64,000 bases of DNA from Azospirillum melinis. GTDB lineage: Bacteria; Pseudomonadota; Alphaproteobacteria; Azospirillales; Azospirillaceae. The notes beneath the pieces were generated by a model, which did no database searches, was not told the origin of the DNA, and worked only from the letters and a program-made list of their open reading frames with translations. Below, in pieces: positions 7,605-17,032 of the stretch. The stretch covers positions 1 to 64,000 of the forward strand of contig NZ_WHOS01000032.1 of NCBI RefSeq assembly GCF_013340935.1, in the 5' to 3' direction. Every line of letters begins with the position of its first letter. The stretch's first letter is position 1. A program made the position numbers and the translations under genes.

Positions 7605-9581
7605 ATGACCACCGTTGCCGAAGCATTGCAGATTGCCGTCGGGCTCCATCGCACCGGCCGCCTGGACGAGGCGCGCTCGCTGTATCTGCGCATCCTGGAG
7701 GCCGATCCGCGCAATGCCGCCGCCCTGCATCTGCTGGGGTTGAGCGAACGCCGGCTGGGTCGGCGCGACAAGGCGATCGAGCTGATCCGCGCGGCGCTCG
7801 ACATCGCACCCGACATGGCCGACGCCTGCTGCAATCTCGCCGGCATCCTGTCCGATCTCGGCCGGGTGGACGAAGCGGCTGCGGCACAACGGCGCGCCCT
7901 GGCGATCGATCCGGCGCTGGAGGCGGCGCATCATGGTCTCGCCAGCCTGCTGTGCAGCCGTGGCGGCCCGCGCGACTGGTCGGCCTCGGCCGCCTCCTTC
8001 CGCCGCGTGCTGCGTCTCTCCCCCCAGCGGGCCGAGGCCTACCATGATCTGGGCATCGCGCTGCGCCAGGGCGGGGCGGTCGATGCCGGCGCCCTGGTCC
8101 AGGCGGAGGCCAGCCAGCGGACCGCGCTCGTCCTGCGCCCGGACTTCGCCGCCGCCCACATGAATCTGGGCAATCTGCTGGTCGAACTCGGCCAGCTGGA
8201 CGAGGCACTGGTCTGCTTTCGCCGTTCGCTTGCCATCGAACCGGAGCAGGGCAGTGCCCTCTACAACCAGGGCAACGTCGAGCATGCCGCCGGACTGGCC
8301 GATGCGGCGGTCGACAGCTATGCCCGCGCCGCGCGCGCCGGCGTCGCTCTGGCGCTGACCCGGCTGGCCGACGTGCTGACCGGCCTCGGCCGCGAGGGCG
8401 AGGCGGAGCAGGTGCTGCGGCTGGCGCTGACCAGCCCGGGCAGCGACGTGGCCGGCGCCATCGACATGCTGTCGGCCCTGCTGGCGCGCCAGGGGCGTTA
8501 CGAGGAATCGCGGCGCTTCTTCGCCGACTACCGCTATCCCCATGCCGGCGACCCCAACAGGTTTCGCATCGAATGCCTGACCGCCATCGCCGAAAGCTGG
8601 CTGGCGGCCGGCGAGGTCGACCGGGCGGTGGAGGTGCTGGCCGGCGTGCACGGCCATGGCAGCCGTTTCTTCACCGTGAAGTCGATCGCCGGGCTGCAAC
8701 AGGTCCTGGCCCGGCAGGGCAAGCGGCTGGACCGGCCGGCCAACCCCGACCCGTCGCAGCCGCGCATCTGCTCCTCGACGCTGGCCACCCACGGGCGCTT
8801 TGCCCACAACGTCCTGGAATATGTGCTGCTGCGGCTCTATGCCGAGAAATTCGGCTATCGGCTGGAGACGCCGGACTGGGTCGGCGGCTATTACTTCGAC
8901 CTCGACGACCCCAGGCCGACCGGCGGGCTGAAGCCGATGCATTTCGCCCGGCGCATCCTGAACGATCTGGTGACCGGGCGGCGCGACGACCCGCGTCCGG
9001 ACGTCGACATCCTCTCGCCGCTGTTCCTGTTCGAGCATCGCGAGGAGTGGCGCGAGCGGGTGCAGTCCTGGCTGCGGCCGCGGCCGGAATGGCTGGGCCA
9101 TGTCGATCCGGTGATGCAGGCGCTGAAGGCCCGCGGCAACACGGTCGTGGCGCTGCACATCCGCCGCGGCGACTTCGTCTGGTTCCGCTACACCATCACC
9201 GAGACTTCCTGGTACGTCGACTGGCTGAAGGCGCTGTGGCCGACGCTGGACCGGCCGGTGCTCTACATCGCCACCGACGATCCGGCGACCATCGCCGACT
9301 TCGCGGAGTTCGCGCCGGTCTCGCTTGACGATCTGGCCAGGGACGATCTGGCCAAGGGCGGATCGGTGAAGCCGTGGACGGGTCTGGAGTTCCTGCAGGA
9401 CTTCCATGTGCTGATGAATGCCGACGTGCTGGGCGTCAGCGCCCACAGCGGCTACAGCCAGCTGGCCGCCCTGCTGAACCGCAACGCCCGGCTGTTCGTC
9501 GAACCGGATGCGTCGGCGCGGCGCATCAAGGCCTATTCCCCCTGGACGGCTTCGCCCGCGGCGCCGTCCGGCACCCCTTAA
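7605..9581 (+). CDS. TPR protein fused to a fucosyltransferase-like (GT11-type) domain
   Basis: The N-terminal half (about residues 1-370) is TPR-like with repeated A..L..LG pattern and helix pairs, as in the O-GlcNAc transferase superhelix. The C-terminal domain carries VVALHIRRGDFVWFRY near residue 515, the HxRRGD motif of alpha-1,2/1,6 and protein O-fucosyltransferases that contacts GDP-fucose. It also has VLYIATDDPATIADF and MNADVLGVSAHSGYSQLAALL, which correspond to the second and third family motifs. It is divergent from gmd and in the same locus as GDP-fucose synthase, so transfer of fucose or a related deoxyhexose to a protein bound by the TPR part is a reasonable hypothesis. The start at 7605 begins the TPR homology; an in-frame upstream start at 7536 exists. 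No clear Shine-Dalgarno is seen. Confidence 0.8.
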   Translation: MTTVAEALQIAVGLHRTGRLDEARSLYLRILEADPRNAAALHLLGLSERRLGRRDKAIELIRAALDIAPDMADACCNLAGILSDLGRVDEAAAAQRRALAIDPALEAAHHGLASLLCSRGGPRDWSASAASFRRVLRLSPQRAEAYHDLGIALRQGGAVDAGALVQAEASQRTALVLRPDFAAAHMNLGNLLVELGQLDEALVCFRRSLAIEPEQGSALYNQGNVEHAAGLADAAVDSYARAARAGVALALTRLADVLTGLGREGEAEQVLRLALTSPGSDVAGAIDMLSALLARQGRYEESRRFFADYRYPHAGDPNRFRIECLTAIAESWLAAGEVDRAVEVLAGVHGHGSRFFTVKSIAGLQQVLARQGKRLDRPANPDPSQPRICSSTLATHGRFAHNVLEYVLLRLYAEKFGYRLETPDWVGGYYFDLDDPRPTGGLKPMHFARRILNDLVTGRRDDPRPDVDILSPLFLFEHREEWRERVQSWLRPRPEWLGHVDPVMQALKARGNTVVALHIRRGDFVWFRYTITETSWYVDWLKALWPTLDRPVLYIATDDPATIADFAEFAPVSLDDLARDDLAKGGSVKPWTGLEFLQDFHVLMNADVLGVSAHSGYSQLAALLNRNARLFVEPDASARRIKAYSPWTASPAAPSGTP

Positions 9582-9635
9582 GACCACCGTCATCACGACC
9601 AAAGCGACGCCCTCAGCGGGCGGGAGGGCAGCCCC

Positions 9636-10394
9636 ATGGATCTCGCGACCAAGGAATTCTACGACGACTTCTGGCCCCGTTTCGTGCCGATCTACGACGA
9701 GACCAAGAAGTACATGCTGGAGACTCTGACCGAGCGGCAGATCGGCCGGGCGCTCGATGCCGGCTGCGGCCACGGCATCTGCTCGGTCATCCTGTCGGAG
9801 ATGTCGGAACAGGTGGTGTCGGTCGACGTGTCGTCGGACAGCCTCGCCACCGCGCGCCAGCAGGCCCAGCGCTTCGGCCGCGACAACATCGAGTTCCACC
9901 ACCAGGATCTCCAGGAACTGGATACGAATCTCGGTCCGTTCGATCTGGTCTGGTGCTGGGGTGTCGCGATGATGGCCCCCGACCCGATGAAGGTGATGCG
10001 CAACCTGATGGCCGTCACCAAGCCGGGCGGCACCGTCTATCTCGGCCTCTACCTGAAGACCTGGCTGTCGCCGGTGCATGAGGGCGTGCGCCATTTCTGC
10101 CGCGCCTACATGGACACGCCGGCCCGGCGCAAGCTGGTCGGCGGCTTCTTCACCGGCCTGACCAAGGTCGCCTGCGCGCTGAAGGGGCAGGAGATCAACC
10201 GCCGCGCCGACAACGTGTCGATCCAGGCGCAGGTCGAGGACTGGTACTATCCACCCTACAAGACCTTCTATTCGATCGAGGAGATCGTGGCGCTGTTCGA
10301 GCGCAACGGCTTCAAGGCAGACTGCATCCAGGACCGGCTGGGCCGGATGAAGAGCGCCACGATCTTCGTGATCCGGGCGACGAAGAATGGCTGA
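9636..10394 (+). CDS. Class I SAM-dependent methyltransferase
   Basis: The 252-aa protein has the SAM-binding motif ALDAGCGHGICSVILSE near residue 45, an acidic motif II (VVSVDVSSDSL), FDLVWCWGV and KPGGTVYLGLY. The C-terminal helical region may hold the acceptor site. It lies 54 bp after the TPR-fucosyltransferase-like gene and overlaps the next methyltransferase by 8 bp, so all three are likely cotranscribed. Methylation of the sugar or lipid being assembled by this locus is the likely role; the substrate cannot be read from sequence. Confidence 0.85.
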   Translation: MDLATKEFYDDFWPRFVPIYDETKKYMLETLTERQIGRALDAGCGHGICSVILSEMSEQVVSVDVSSDSLATARQQAQRFGRDNIEFHHQDLQELDTNLGPFDLVWCWGVAMMAPDPMKVMRNLMAVTKPGGTVYLGLYLKTWLSPVHEGVRHFCRAYMDTPARRKLVGGFFTGLTKVACALKGQEINRRADNVSIQAQVEDWYYPPYKTFYSIEEIVALFERNGFKADCIQDRLGRMKSATIFVIRATKNG

Positions 10395-11322
10395 GGCGGC
10401 GGCGGGACAGGAGGGCCGGACGGCCCATCCGGATCGGGAGACGCCCGACTGGACGGAGCTGGGCCGGCTGCTGTCCCGCGGCTACATCGACAGCGGCTTT
10501 ATCGGCGGCGTCACCCGCGTGCCGGTCGGGGACGTCGTGCGCGACATGCTGTCGGAGGCGCGGGCCGACGAACAGGTGGCGGAGCTGCGGCGGACGGCCG
10601 CGGCCGCCGGCATCGACGCCGGCAAGGCCCGCATCCTGGAGGTCGGGTCCGGCTGCGGCATGACCGTGGTGCGCGGGCGCACCGCCCATGGGCTGGACAT
10701 CCACGGCATCGAGCCCAGCATGGGCGAATACAGCTCTACCCTCGACGTCTGCCGCCGGCTGATCGACCATTACGGCCTGCCGGCGGACGCGGTGCGCGAC
10801 GCCACCGGCGAGGCGATCCCCTTTCCCGACGCCAGCTTCGACATCGTCTATTCCTCCAACGTGCTGGAGCATGTCGGCGACCCGGCGGCGGTGCTGGACG
10901 AGGCGTTGCGCGTGCTGAAGCCGGGCGGGCTGCTGCTGATCGTCGTGCCCAACTACGGTTCCTGGTGGGAGGGGCATTACGGCATCCTGTGGCTGCCGCG
11001 GATGTCGGCCGGGCTGGCGAAGCTCTATGTCCGGCTGTTCGGGCGCGACCCCTCTTATGTCGACACCCTCAACCTGATCGACCGCTCTTGGTTCGACCGC
11101 TGGCTCGGCCGCCACCCCGGCGGGCTGGAGGTGCTGGACTGGGGCTGGGGTGTCTTCGAGCAGCGCCTGCGCACGCTGGGATTCGGCGACTGGGCGGCGC
11201 TGTCGGTCGCCAAGCGCATCGTCACCTTTGTCCACCGCTCCGGCCTGCTGGAGCCGGCGATCTGGCTCGCCCGGCGCCTGCATTGGGAAACCCCGATCAT
11301 CTTCGCGGCGCGCAAGCGCTGA
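10387..11322 (+). CDS. Class I SAM-dependent methyltransferase (second of pair)
   Basis: The 311-aa protein has ILEVGSGCGMTVVRGR (motif I), LDIHGIEPS (motif II), IPFPDASFDIVYSSNVLEHV (motif IV region) and LKPGGLLLIVVPNY, a layout typical of ubiquinone/menaquinone-type and sugar methyltransferases. It starts inside the end of the preceding methyltransferase gene, which indicates translational coupling. It is not a duplicate of its neighbour, because the C-terminal halves differ. It probably acts on a glycan or polyprenyl-linked intermediate. Confidence 0.85.
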   Translation: MAEAAAGQEGRTAHPDRETPDWTELGRLLSRGYIDSGFIGGVTRVPVGDVVRDMLSEARADEQVAELRRTAAAAGIDAGKARILEVGSGCGMTVVRGRTAHGLDIHGIEPSMGEYSSTLDVCRRLIDHYGLPADAVRDATGEAIPFPDASFDIVYSSNVLEHVGDPAAVLDEALRVLKPGGLLLIVVPNYGSWWEGHYGILWLPRMSAGLAKLYVRLFGRDPSYVDTLNLIDRSWFDRWLGRHPGGLEVLDWGWGVFEQRLRTLGFGDWAALSVAKRIVTFVHRSGLLEPAIWLARRLHWETPIIFAARKR

Positions 11323-11427
11323 GCGGGACCGCGCGCCGGCGTCCCGTCCTGCCGCGGTGGATTTTTCAGGCCGCGCTTATCTCCGCCCCTGCCGCGTGAT
11401 AGAAAGACCCGTCAGCCGGCTGCACCT

Positions 11428-11482
11428 GTGGAACAATGGAACAGGCGTGGATTTCCGTTTCACGGCGTTCCAAATGTTCCAC
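11428..11482. terminator. Nested inverted repeat between convergent genes (candidate bidirectional terminator)
   Basis: GTGGAACA (11428-11435) pairs with TGTTCCAC (11475-11482), and just inside it TGGAAC (11437-11442) pairs with GTTCCA (11467-11472). The element sits between the 3' ends of two convergent genes. There is no long T run, so Rho-independent termination is plausible but not certain. Confidence 0.5.
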
Positions 11483-11490
11483 CCGCACTG

Positions 11491-13113
11491 TCAGCCGGCT
11501 TGCGGCAGCAGGTCGGGAGACAGCCCGGCCGCCTTCGCCCCGGCGGCGCGGGCGAGGTCGCGGGCGATGCGGGCCATCGGGCCGGACCAGTCCCATTGGC
11601 GGTCCTGGCGGTAAATCCGCAAGGATGGGTACCAGACGCTCCTCTCCGCATCGTTCATCCAGCGCCAGTCCATCCGGTAGGGGGCCGGCAGCCAGGTCGG
11701 GACGCCCAGAGCGCCGGCGACATGCAGGACGGAGCTGTCGATGGCGATCACCAGATCCAGCGCCTTCATCACTGCCGCGGTGTCGAGGAAGGCGTCCGGC
11801 CCGGCGTCGAAATCCGGACCCAGCCGGTGGAGCAGCGCCTCGTCGGCATCCGTCAGGCGCTTGGCGGCGTTGTCCTGCTTGTGCAGATCCACAAGGCTGA
11901 CGCCGGGGATGGCGGCCAGCGGGCGTACGAACTCGAAGGGAACCGAGCGCTTGGGGTCGGCGGCGCGGGTGGCGTCGCCGTTGCTCCAGCACAGTCCGAC
12001 GCGCAGGCCGCCCAACCCGGCCAGCCGGTCCGTCCACAGCCGTACCCGTTCGGGATCGGCCGACAGATAGGGGCGGTTCGGCACGGTGTCGGCCGTCGAT
12101 CCCAGCAGATGGGGCAGGCTGAGGAACATCGCCCGCGCCCGGAGCGGAGGCATGCGCTCCGGGTTGAAGCGGATGTTTCCGGGGGTGGGCACGGTCGACA
12201 GCAGGCGTTGCAGGCGCGGCGGGCAGACCACCACCACCTCGCCGCAGATGCGGGCGACCTGCGTCACGTAGCGGATGAAATGGATCATGTCGCCCCAGCC
12301 GCCTTCTGCCGCCAGGACCACCCTGTCGTCGGGCAGCGGCCGGCCATCCCAGACCGGGATCGGGCTGCCGTCGGCATGGAACCAGACATTGTTCTTGCGC
12401 GCTTCCATGTCGGCCATGCCGCCGACGAAGTCGCCGAGCCGCAGCCGGTTGATGCCGGCGATGTGGCGGGCGTCGGTCATGCCTGGCTCCAGGCGCAGCG
12501 CCCGGCGGCAGGCCGCCAGCGATTCGGCCGCGCGCGCCATCTCCTCCAGCACCAGGGCGATTTGCAGATGGGCGGCCGGGTTGCCGGGACTCAGCATGAT
12601 TGCGGCCCTGGCGTTGCGCAGGGACTCTTCGAACTCCGCGCCCTGCGAGGTGGGTTCGAGCAGCAGCACCTCGCTGAGGGCGATGCGGGTCTCCAGATGG
12701 TCCGGGCGAAGTCGGGCGGCCCGACGCAGCGGCACGGCCGCCTCCCGCCGCCGCTCCTGCCGCAGCAGCGTGCTGCCCAGCTGGTACAGGGTTTCGGCAT
12801 CGCCGGGAAGCTCGGCCACCAACTGCCGAAGCAGGGCCAGGGCGCCGTTGTGGTCGCCGGTCCCCTGCAAGGTGCGGCACAGATTCTGCCGCACCGTGGT
12901 GAAGTCCGGGACCAGCCGCAGCGACCGCCGCATCAGCGCCACCGCGGCGCCGGTCCGGTTGAACCGCTTCTCCACCAGACCCAGCAGTTGCAGCCCGTCG
13001 GATTGGGCCGGGTCGATCATGAGCGCCTTGCGGTACAGCCGCTGGGCCTCGTCCAGCCGGTCGGTCTGGTGGGCCTGGATGGCCGGAATGAGAAAGATCT
13101 GCGGCTGGGTCAT
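11491..13113 (-). CDS. TPR-containing GT9-like glycosyltransferase
   Basis: The 540-aa protein starts with tandem TPRs (about residues 5-190: DRLDEAQRLYRKALMIDP and similar units). It ends with a GT-B fold domain like the heptosyltransferase family GT9, with AIDSSVLHVAGALGVPTW near residue 460 as the nucleotide-sugar loop. It shares FDAGPDAFLDTAAVM with the gene at 33814-35367, so the two are paralogues. The ATG at 13113 fits the TPR start; the longer frame to 13329 has no TPR character. It is convergent with the methyltransferase pair and divergent from the TPR-GT4 gene. The donor sugar is unknown. Confidence 0.8.
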   Translation of the reverse strand: MTQPQIFLIPAIQAHQTDRLDEAQRLYRKALMIDPAQSDGLQLLGLVEKRFNRTGAAVALMRRSLRLVPDFTTVRQNLCRTLQGTGDHNGALALLRQLVAELPGDAETLYQLGSTLLRQERRREAAVPLRRAARLRPDHLETRIALSEVLLLEPTSQGAEFEESLRNARAAIMLSPGNPAAHLQIALVLEEMARAAESLAACRRALRLEPGMTDARHIAGINRLRLGDFVGGMADMEARKNNVWFHADGSPIPVWDGRPLPDDRVVLAAEGGWGDMIHFIRYVTQVARICGEVVVVCPPRLQRLLSTVPTPGNIRFNPERMPPLRARAMFLSLPHLLGSTADTVPNRPYLSADPERVRLWTDRLAGLGGLRVGLCWSNGDATRAADPKRSVPFEFVRPLAAIPGVSLVDLHKQDNAAKRLTDADEALLHRLGPDFDAGPDAFLDTAAVMKALDLVIAIDSSVLHVAGALGVPTWLPAPYRMDWRWMNDAERSVWYPSLRIYRQDRQWDWSGPMARIARDLARAAGAKAAGLSPDLLPQAG

Positions 13114-13327
13114 GGACTGGCTCGTAAAGGGCAGGACGCCTTTATGGCCGGTGGGCGGCGGGGATTGCAATTCCACAAGCTGACCGGGGAAGCGGGTCGC
13201 GGTCGGTTGACCGGAAAAAACATGCCGTGCTATGGCCGCAGTCTGGAGAGCCGCGATTTCCGCCAAGCCTGCATCGCCCGTCCCTCCTCCCGCCCTTCGT
13301 CCCGTCAGGTCAGTGGATAGCCGCTTC

Positions 13328-15139
13328 ATGGGTCAAGACATCACGCATGCCACAGAGCATTACCGGGCCGGTCGCCACGACGATGCCCTGGCCCTGGTCG
13401 AGCAGGCCCTGCACGAGAACGCCAACGACTGCGCGGCGCTCAACCTCGCCGGCGTCATCCTGTACGGGATGGGACGCCTGGACGAGGCCGAGGGGCGCCT
13501 GTCGCGTCTGGTGACGCTCGATCCCCTCTTCTTCCAGGCGCGCATCAATCTGGCGGTGATCCAGCAGGCGAAAGGCGCCCGGATGGAGGCCGTCGCCCAG
13601 TTCCGCATGGTCGCGGCGCTGATGCCCGAGCGGCTGGAAGTGCAGGACCGGCTGGGCAACCTGCTGCATGGGCTGGGTGATTATGCCGGGGCGTCGCGCC
13701 ATCTTCGCCGCTCCGCCCGGCTCGCCCCCGACGACCCCGACCGCCGGGTGCTGCTGTCGGTGTCGCTGATGTCGAACGGCGAGCATGCCGAGGCCTGCAC
13801 CATCCTGACCGGCGTGCTGGCGCAGCGCCCCGACCACACCGACGCCCGCAACCATCTGTCGGCATGCCTGCTGTCGCTCGGCCGTCCCGATCTGGCGGAA
13901 CAGGCGCTGTGCGATGGCGGTCCGATGCCGGGGGCCGATGCCGACGTCATCGCCCGCGCCCGGCTCTACCGCCGGATCGCCGACGAGGCCGGCCGGCCGC
14001 AGCTTCCCGACGGGCTGCTGGTCCGCGCGCCCTTCTCGGTCCTGTCGGGCTACGGCGACTTCGCCCAGCATTTCGTGCGCAGCCTGATGGAGCGGGGGCA
14101 GACCCTGCGGCTTGCCGGGCTGAAGGGCGAGGAGAGCTGGCGCCCGTTCTTCGCCGACCCGATCCTCCAGGCGGCATCGCGCCGGCTGGCCGAGCCGTTG
14201 CGGTCCCGGCTGGCCCTCAGCGTGCTGACCCCGCCGCTGGTCGAACCGATCCCCGGCGTGCCGACCGTCAACTACACCATGTTCGAAGGGCCGCGGATCC
14301 CCGACAGCTGGGCCGTCTGCAGCCGGGGGCACGACATGGTGATCGTGCCGACCGACTCCTCCCGACTGGCCTGGATCGCCGCCGGCCATCCGGAAGACCG
14401 CATCCATGTCTGCCCGCCCGGCATCGCCCCCAATCCGGCGGATGCCGGGGCGATGCCGCCGTCCATCATGGGGCCGCGCGGCCGGCCGGTGATGGATTAC
14501 CGGGTGCGCGTCCTCAACATCTCGGATTTCGTCGCGCGCAAGAACCTGGACGGGCTTCTGCGGGTCTGGTTGCGGGCCACCCGTGCCGACGACGACGCGA
14601 TCCTGATCCTGAAGGTGGGCAAGGGCGGGGCTTCCCTGGCCGGAGAGGTGCGCCGGCTGGTCGAGCAGGGCATGCGCGCCACCGGCCGCCGGGTGGAGGA
14701 GGCCGCTCCCATCGCCCTGCTGACCGACCGCTACGACGAGCAGGGCATCGCCAGTCTCTACGCCATGGCTACCCATTATCTCAGCCTGTCGCACGGCGAG
14801 GGCTGGGACCTGCCGATCACCCGTGCCGGCTGCCTCGGCGCCGGTCTGATCGCTCCCAGGCACAGCGCCTACACCGCCTATCTGAACGACGGTGTCGCCC
14901 ACCTGATCCCCTGCACCACCGGCCCGGCGCTGATGCCCTACAGCAACGCCTATTACCCGCCCTTCCACGGGCTGGACTGGTGGCATCCGGACGAGGACGC
15001 CGCGGCCGACATCCTGGCCCGCGTCATCCGCGACCCCGTGGGCGAGCGCCGCGACGCCGCCCGCCATCTCATGGACAGCTTCACCTGGGACGCCGCCGCC
15101 TCGCGGCTGCTCGACGCCTTGGACGGGGTGGGGCGCTGA
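13328..15139 (+). CDS. TPR-containing GT4 glycosyltransferase
   Basis: The 603-aa protein has N-terminal TPRs (about residues 5-200), a linker and a C-terminal GT-B domain of family GT4. Markers are NISDFVARKNLDGLLRVW and LSHGEGWDLPITRAGCLGAG, where the Glu-rich loop binds the nucleotide sugar, followed by an AYLNDGVAHLIP tail. It is divergent from the TPR-GT9 gene with about 215 bp between starts, so both promoters lie there. The start at 13328 begins right at the first TPR. The donor sugar is not predictable. Confidence 0.82.
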   Translation: MGQDITHATEHYRAGRHDDALALVEQALHENANDCAALNLAGVILYGMGRLDEAEGRLSRLVTLDPLFFQARINLAVIQQAKGARMEAVAQFRMVAALMPERLEVQDRLGNLLHGLGDYAGASRHLRRSARLAPDDPDRRVLLSVSLMSNGEHAEACTILTGVLAQRPDHTDARNHLSACLLSLGRPDLAEQALCDGGPMPGADADVIARARLYRRIADEAGRPQLPDGLLVRAPFSVLSGYGDFAQHFVRSLMERGQTLRLAGLKGEESWRPFFADPILQAASRRLAEPLRSRLALSVLTPPLVEPIPGVPTVNYTMFEGPRIPDSWAVCSRGHDMVIVPTDSSRLAWIAAGHPEDRIHVCPPGIAPNPADAGAMPPSIMGPRGRPVMDYRVRVLNISDFVARKNLDGLLRVWLRATRADDDAILILKVGKGGASLAGEVRRLVEQGMRATGRRVEEAAPIALLTDRYDEQGIASLYAMATHYLSLSHGEGWDLPITRAGCLGAGLIAPRHSAYTAYLNDGVAHLIPCTTGPALMPYSNAYYPPFHGLDWWHPDEDAAADILARVIRDPVGERRDAARHLMDSFTWDAAASRLLDALDGVGR

Positions 15140-15152
15140 TCCCCGTCCTCTT

Positions 15153-15824
15153 CTAATCCCCGTCCAGCACGAAGCGGCGGCCGTGCAGGGTCAGGTGGGG
15201 GCGGATGCCCTCGTGCCGGACGCTGCGCAGGGCCCGGATGCGGCGCTCCATCTCCTCGCCCCCGATGTCGGGCGGCAGGTCGCGCAGCGCGTCCAGCGCC
15301 TTGCGCGTGCAGCGGCGGCTCTGATCCCAGATCAGGGTGGTGCGGGGCAGCGGCTCGTCGGTCCGGGCCAGCTGCGGGGCCAGCATCACGAACAGGTGGA
15401 CCAGTGCGGTGTATGTCCGGTCGATCAGCCAATCCGCATCCGGCCGGTCCGGCAGCGCGAAGGACAGGGCGCCGACAATCGCACCGGCGTCCACCCGTTC
15501 CGTTATCTCGTGGGCGGTGACGCCATATTGCGCCGCTCCGTCATACAGCGCGAAGGCGAAGGGATGCCGGCCGGGATAGCCGGGCGGCCCTGGGTGGAAG
15601 TTGTAGGAGGGACCCGGGACCCGCAGCAGCAGGTCCGCCGGCACGATGCTGTCGGTGCGGAAGGCGACGATGCGGTCGACCCTTTCGGCGTCCGCCACCG
15701 TCCGCTCCAGCTGTGCCGCGTCGGTCGCCGTCACCACGACCAGTTCCCGGTTGGCGACGGCGAGCAGCGCGCCGAGATGGCGGGCATCCTCCTGGGGACA
15801 GAGCAGGGCAAGGGTGGCGGGCAT
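15153..15824 (-). CDS. Formyltransferase-family protein, probable sugar N-formyltransferase
   Basis: The 223-aa protein resembles the catalytic domain of methionyl-tRNA/sugar formyltransferases. It has SYNFHPGPPGYPGRHPFA and YGVTAHEITERVDAGAIV, which supply the Asn, His and Asp of the family active site. It lacks the C-terminal tRNA-binding domain of Fmt, so a sugar N-formyltransferase is more likely. That reading fits its position between two glycosyltransferases and would imply an amino sugar in the glycan. The stop lies 13 bp from the stop of the convergent TPR-GT4 gene. The start has no strong Shine-Dalgarno. Confidence 0.75.
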   Translation of the reverse strand: MPATLALLCPQEDARHLGALLAVANRELVVVTATDAAQLERTVADAERVDRIVAFRTDSIVPADLLLRVPGPSYNFHPGPPGYPGRHPFAFALYDGAAQYGVTAHEITERVDAGAIVGALSFALPDRPDADWLIDRTYTALVHLFVMLAPQLARTDEPLPRTTLIWDQSRRCTRKALDALRDLPPDIGGEEMERRIRALRSVRHEGIRPHLTLHGRRFVLDGD

Positions 15825-15850
15825 CCGGCAAATGCCTTTCGGCGGCGGGC

Positions 15851-17032
15851 TTACTGGGTGGCGTCGACGAACGCCTCGGCGAAGGCGCGCCAGCTGCGCT
15901 CGGTGCGGATGAAGGTCTTGGCGCGGGCGGCGCGGGCCCTGGCGGCGGCACGGTCGGCATAGAGCCGTTCCAGAGCCTCCACCAGCTCGTCGACCGAGGA
16001 CTCGCCCCAGCCGAAGCGGCTGCCGTCGCGGTCGGCGACCGGCACCTGGCGGTCCAGCGTCAGGCACAGGTCGCCGCCCTGGGTCGGGCTCTTCAGCAGG
16101 TCGCGGTGGCCGGTGTTGTTGGACAGCACCACCGGCACGCCGCAGGCCATCGCCTCCATGGCGACGAGGTTGGTCGCCCCCTCGCAGCGGTTGGGGAAGA
16201 CGGCGGCGTGGCAGTCGGCCAGGATCCCGGCGATCTGATGACGGCCGAGGAAGCCCAGATCGACGAAGCCCTCCTCGTCGGCGCCGTTCTCCAAAGCCCA
16301 ACTCTTCACGTCGACCATGTTGTTGGGGAGGATGCGCGGCGGCTTCGGCGCCAGCGGCGATTCCGCCATGGTCATGCCGACCTCCGGCCAGGCGTTCTGC
16401 CAGGCGGTGACCAGCAGCGCGTCGGGATGGCGCTGACGGAAGGCACGGAAGGCGGCCAGGACGATGTCCTGGCCCTTGCGGAACTCCAGCTTGCCGCCGG
16501 AGAAGACCACGAAGCGGTCGCCGAAGCGGCCGCTCGGCTCCGCCTCGACCATCTCCGTCGGGTCGATGCCCTGGAAGGCGAGGCCGACATTGTCGAACCC
16601 CCAAATCTCCAGAAGCTGCCTGTTGTAGGTGGAATGCACGACGATGCGGTCGTACTGGCGGGCGCGGGCCATCACCTCGGGCGTGAAGCGGGTTTCCTCA
16701 TAGGCGATGACGCCGATGTTGCGCCGGCCGCGGAAGCGCGTCGACGGGCCGCCGGCGGTGAAGCCATTGCCCAGCGCGTGCAGGACGTCGAATTCCTTCA
16801 GCAGCAGCATGTGGCCCTTGGCGTTGTCGGCCATGGCGGCGATCTGCTGGTAGGGCGCCTCCAGCGTCTGCAGCCTGGCGCGGTTCTCCGGACGCAGGGT
16901 GCCCATCAGCGGCTTTTCCAGCAACAGCGGAGGCCGGCCCTGATCGGCGAGGTAGAGGGCGGTGTGGACACCCACCAGCCCCCAGCCGTGGACCTCCGTG
17001 AGCTGCCAGGTGAAGGCCAAATTCGGAATCAT
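15851..17032 (-). CDS. GT4 glycosyltransferase
   Basis: The 393-aa GT-B protein has no TPRs. The C-terminal half has GKLEFRKGQDIVLAAFRAF and FPNRCEGATNLVAMEAMACG, the E-x7-E signature of GT4. ATG 17032 is chosen because the sequence MIPNLAFTW starts the fold; the longer frame to 17098 is compositionally odd. It lies 26 bp upstream of the formyltransferase gene on the same strand, so the two probably form one operon. Acceptor and donor are unknown. Confidence 0.85.
   Translation of the reverse strand: MIPNLAFTWQLTEVHGWGLVGVHTALYLADQGRPPLLLEKPLMGTLRPENRARLQTLEAPYQQIAAMADNAKGHMLLLKEFDVLHALGNGFTAGGPSTRFRGRRNIGVIAYEETRFTPEVMARARQYDRIVVHSTYNRQLLEIWGFDNVGLAFQGIDPTEMVEAEPSGRFGDRFVVFSGGKLEFRKGQDIVLAAFRAFRQRHPDALLVTAWQNAWPEVGMTMAESPLAPKPPRILPNNMVDVKSWALENGADEEGFVDLGFLGRHQIAGILADCHAAVFPNRCEGATNLVAMEAMACGVPVVLSNNTGHRDLLKSPTQGGDLCLTLDRQVPVADRDGSRFGWGESSVDELVEALERLYADRAAARARAARAKTFIRTERSWRAFAEAFVDATQ

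Noticed and set aside
7413-10094. 893-aa minus-strand open frame
   Set aside because: It lies opposite two well-supported genes and has the His/Arg/Gln-rich composition of an antisense frame.
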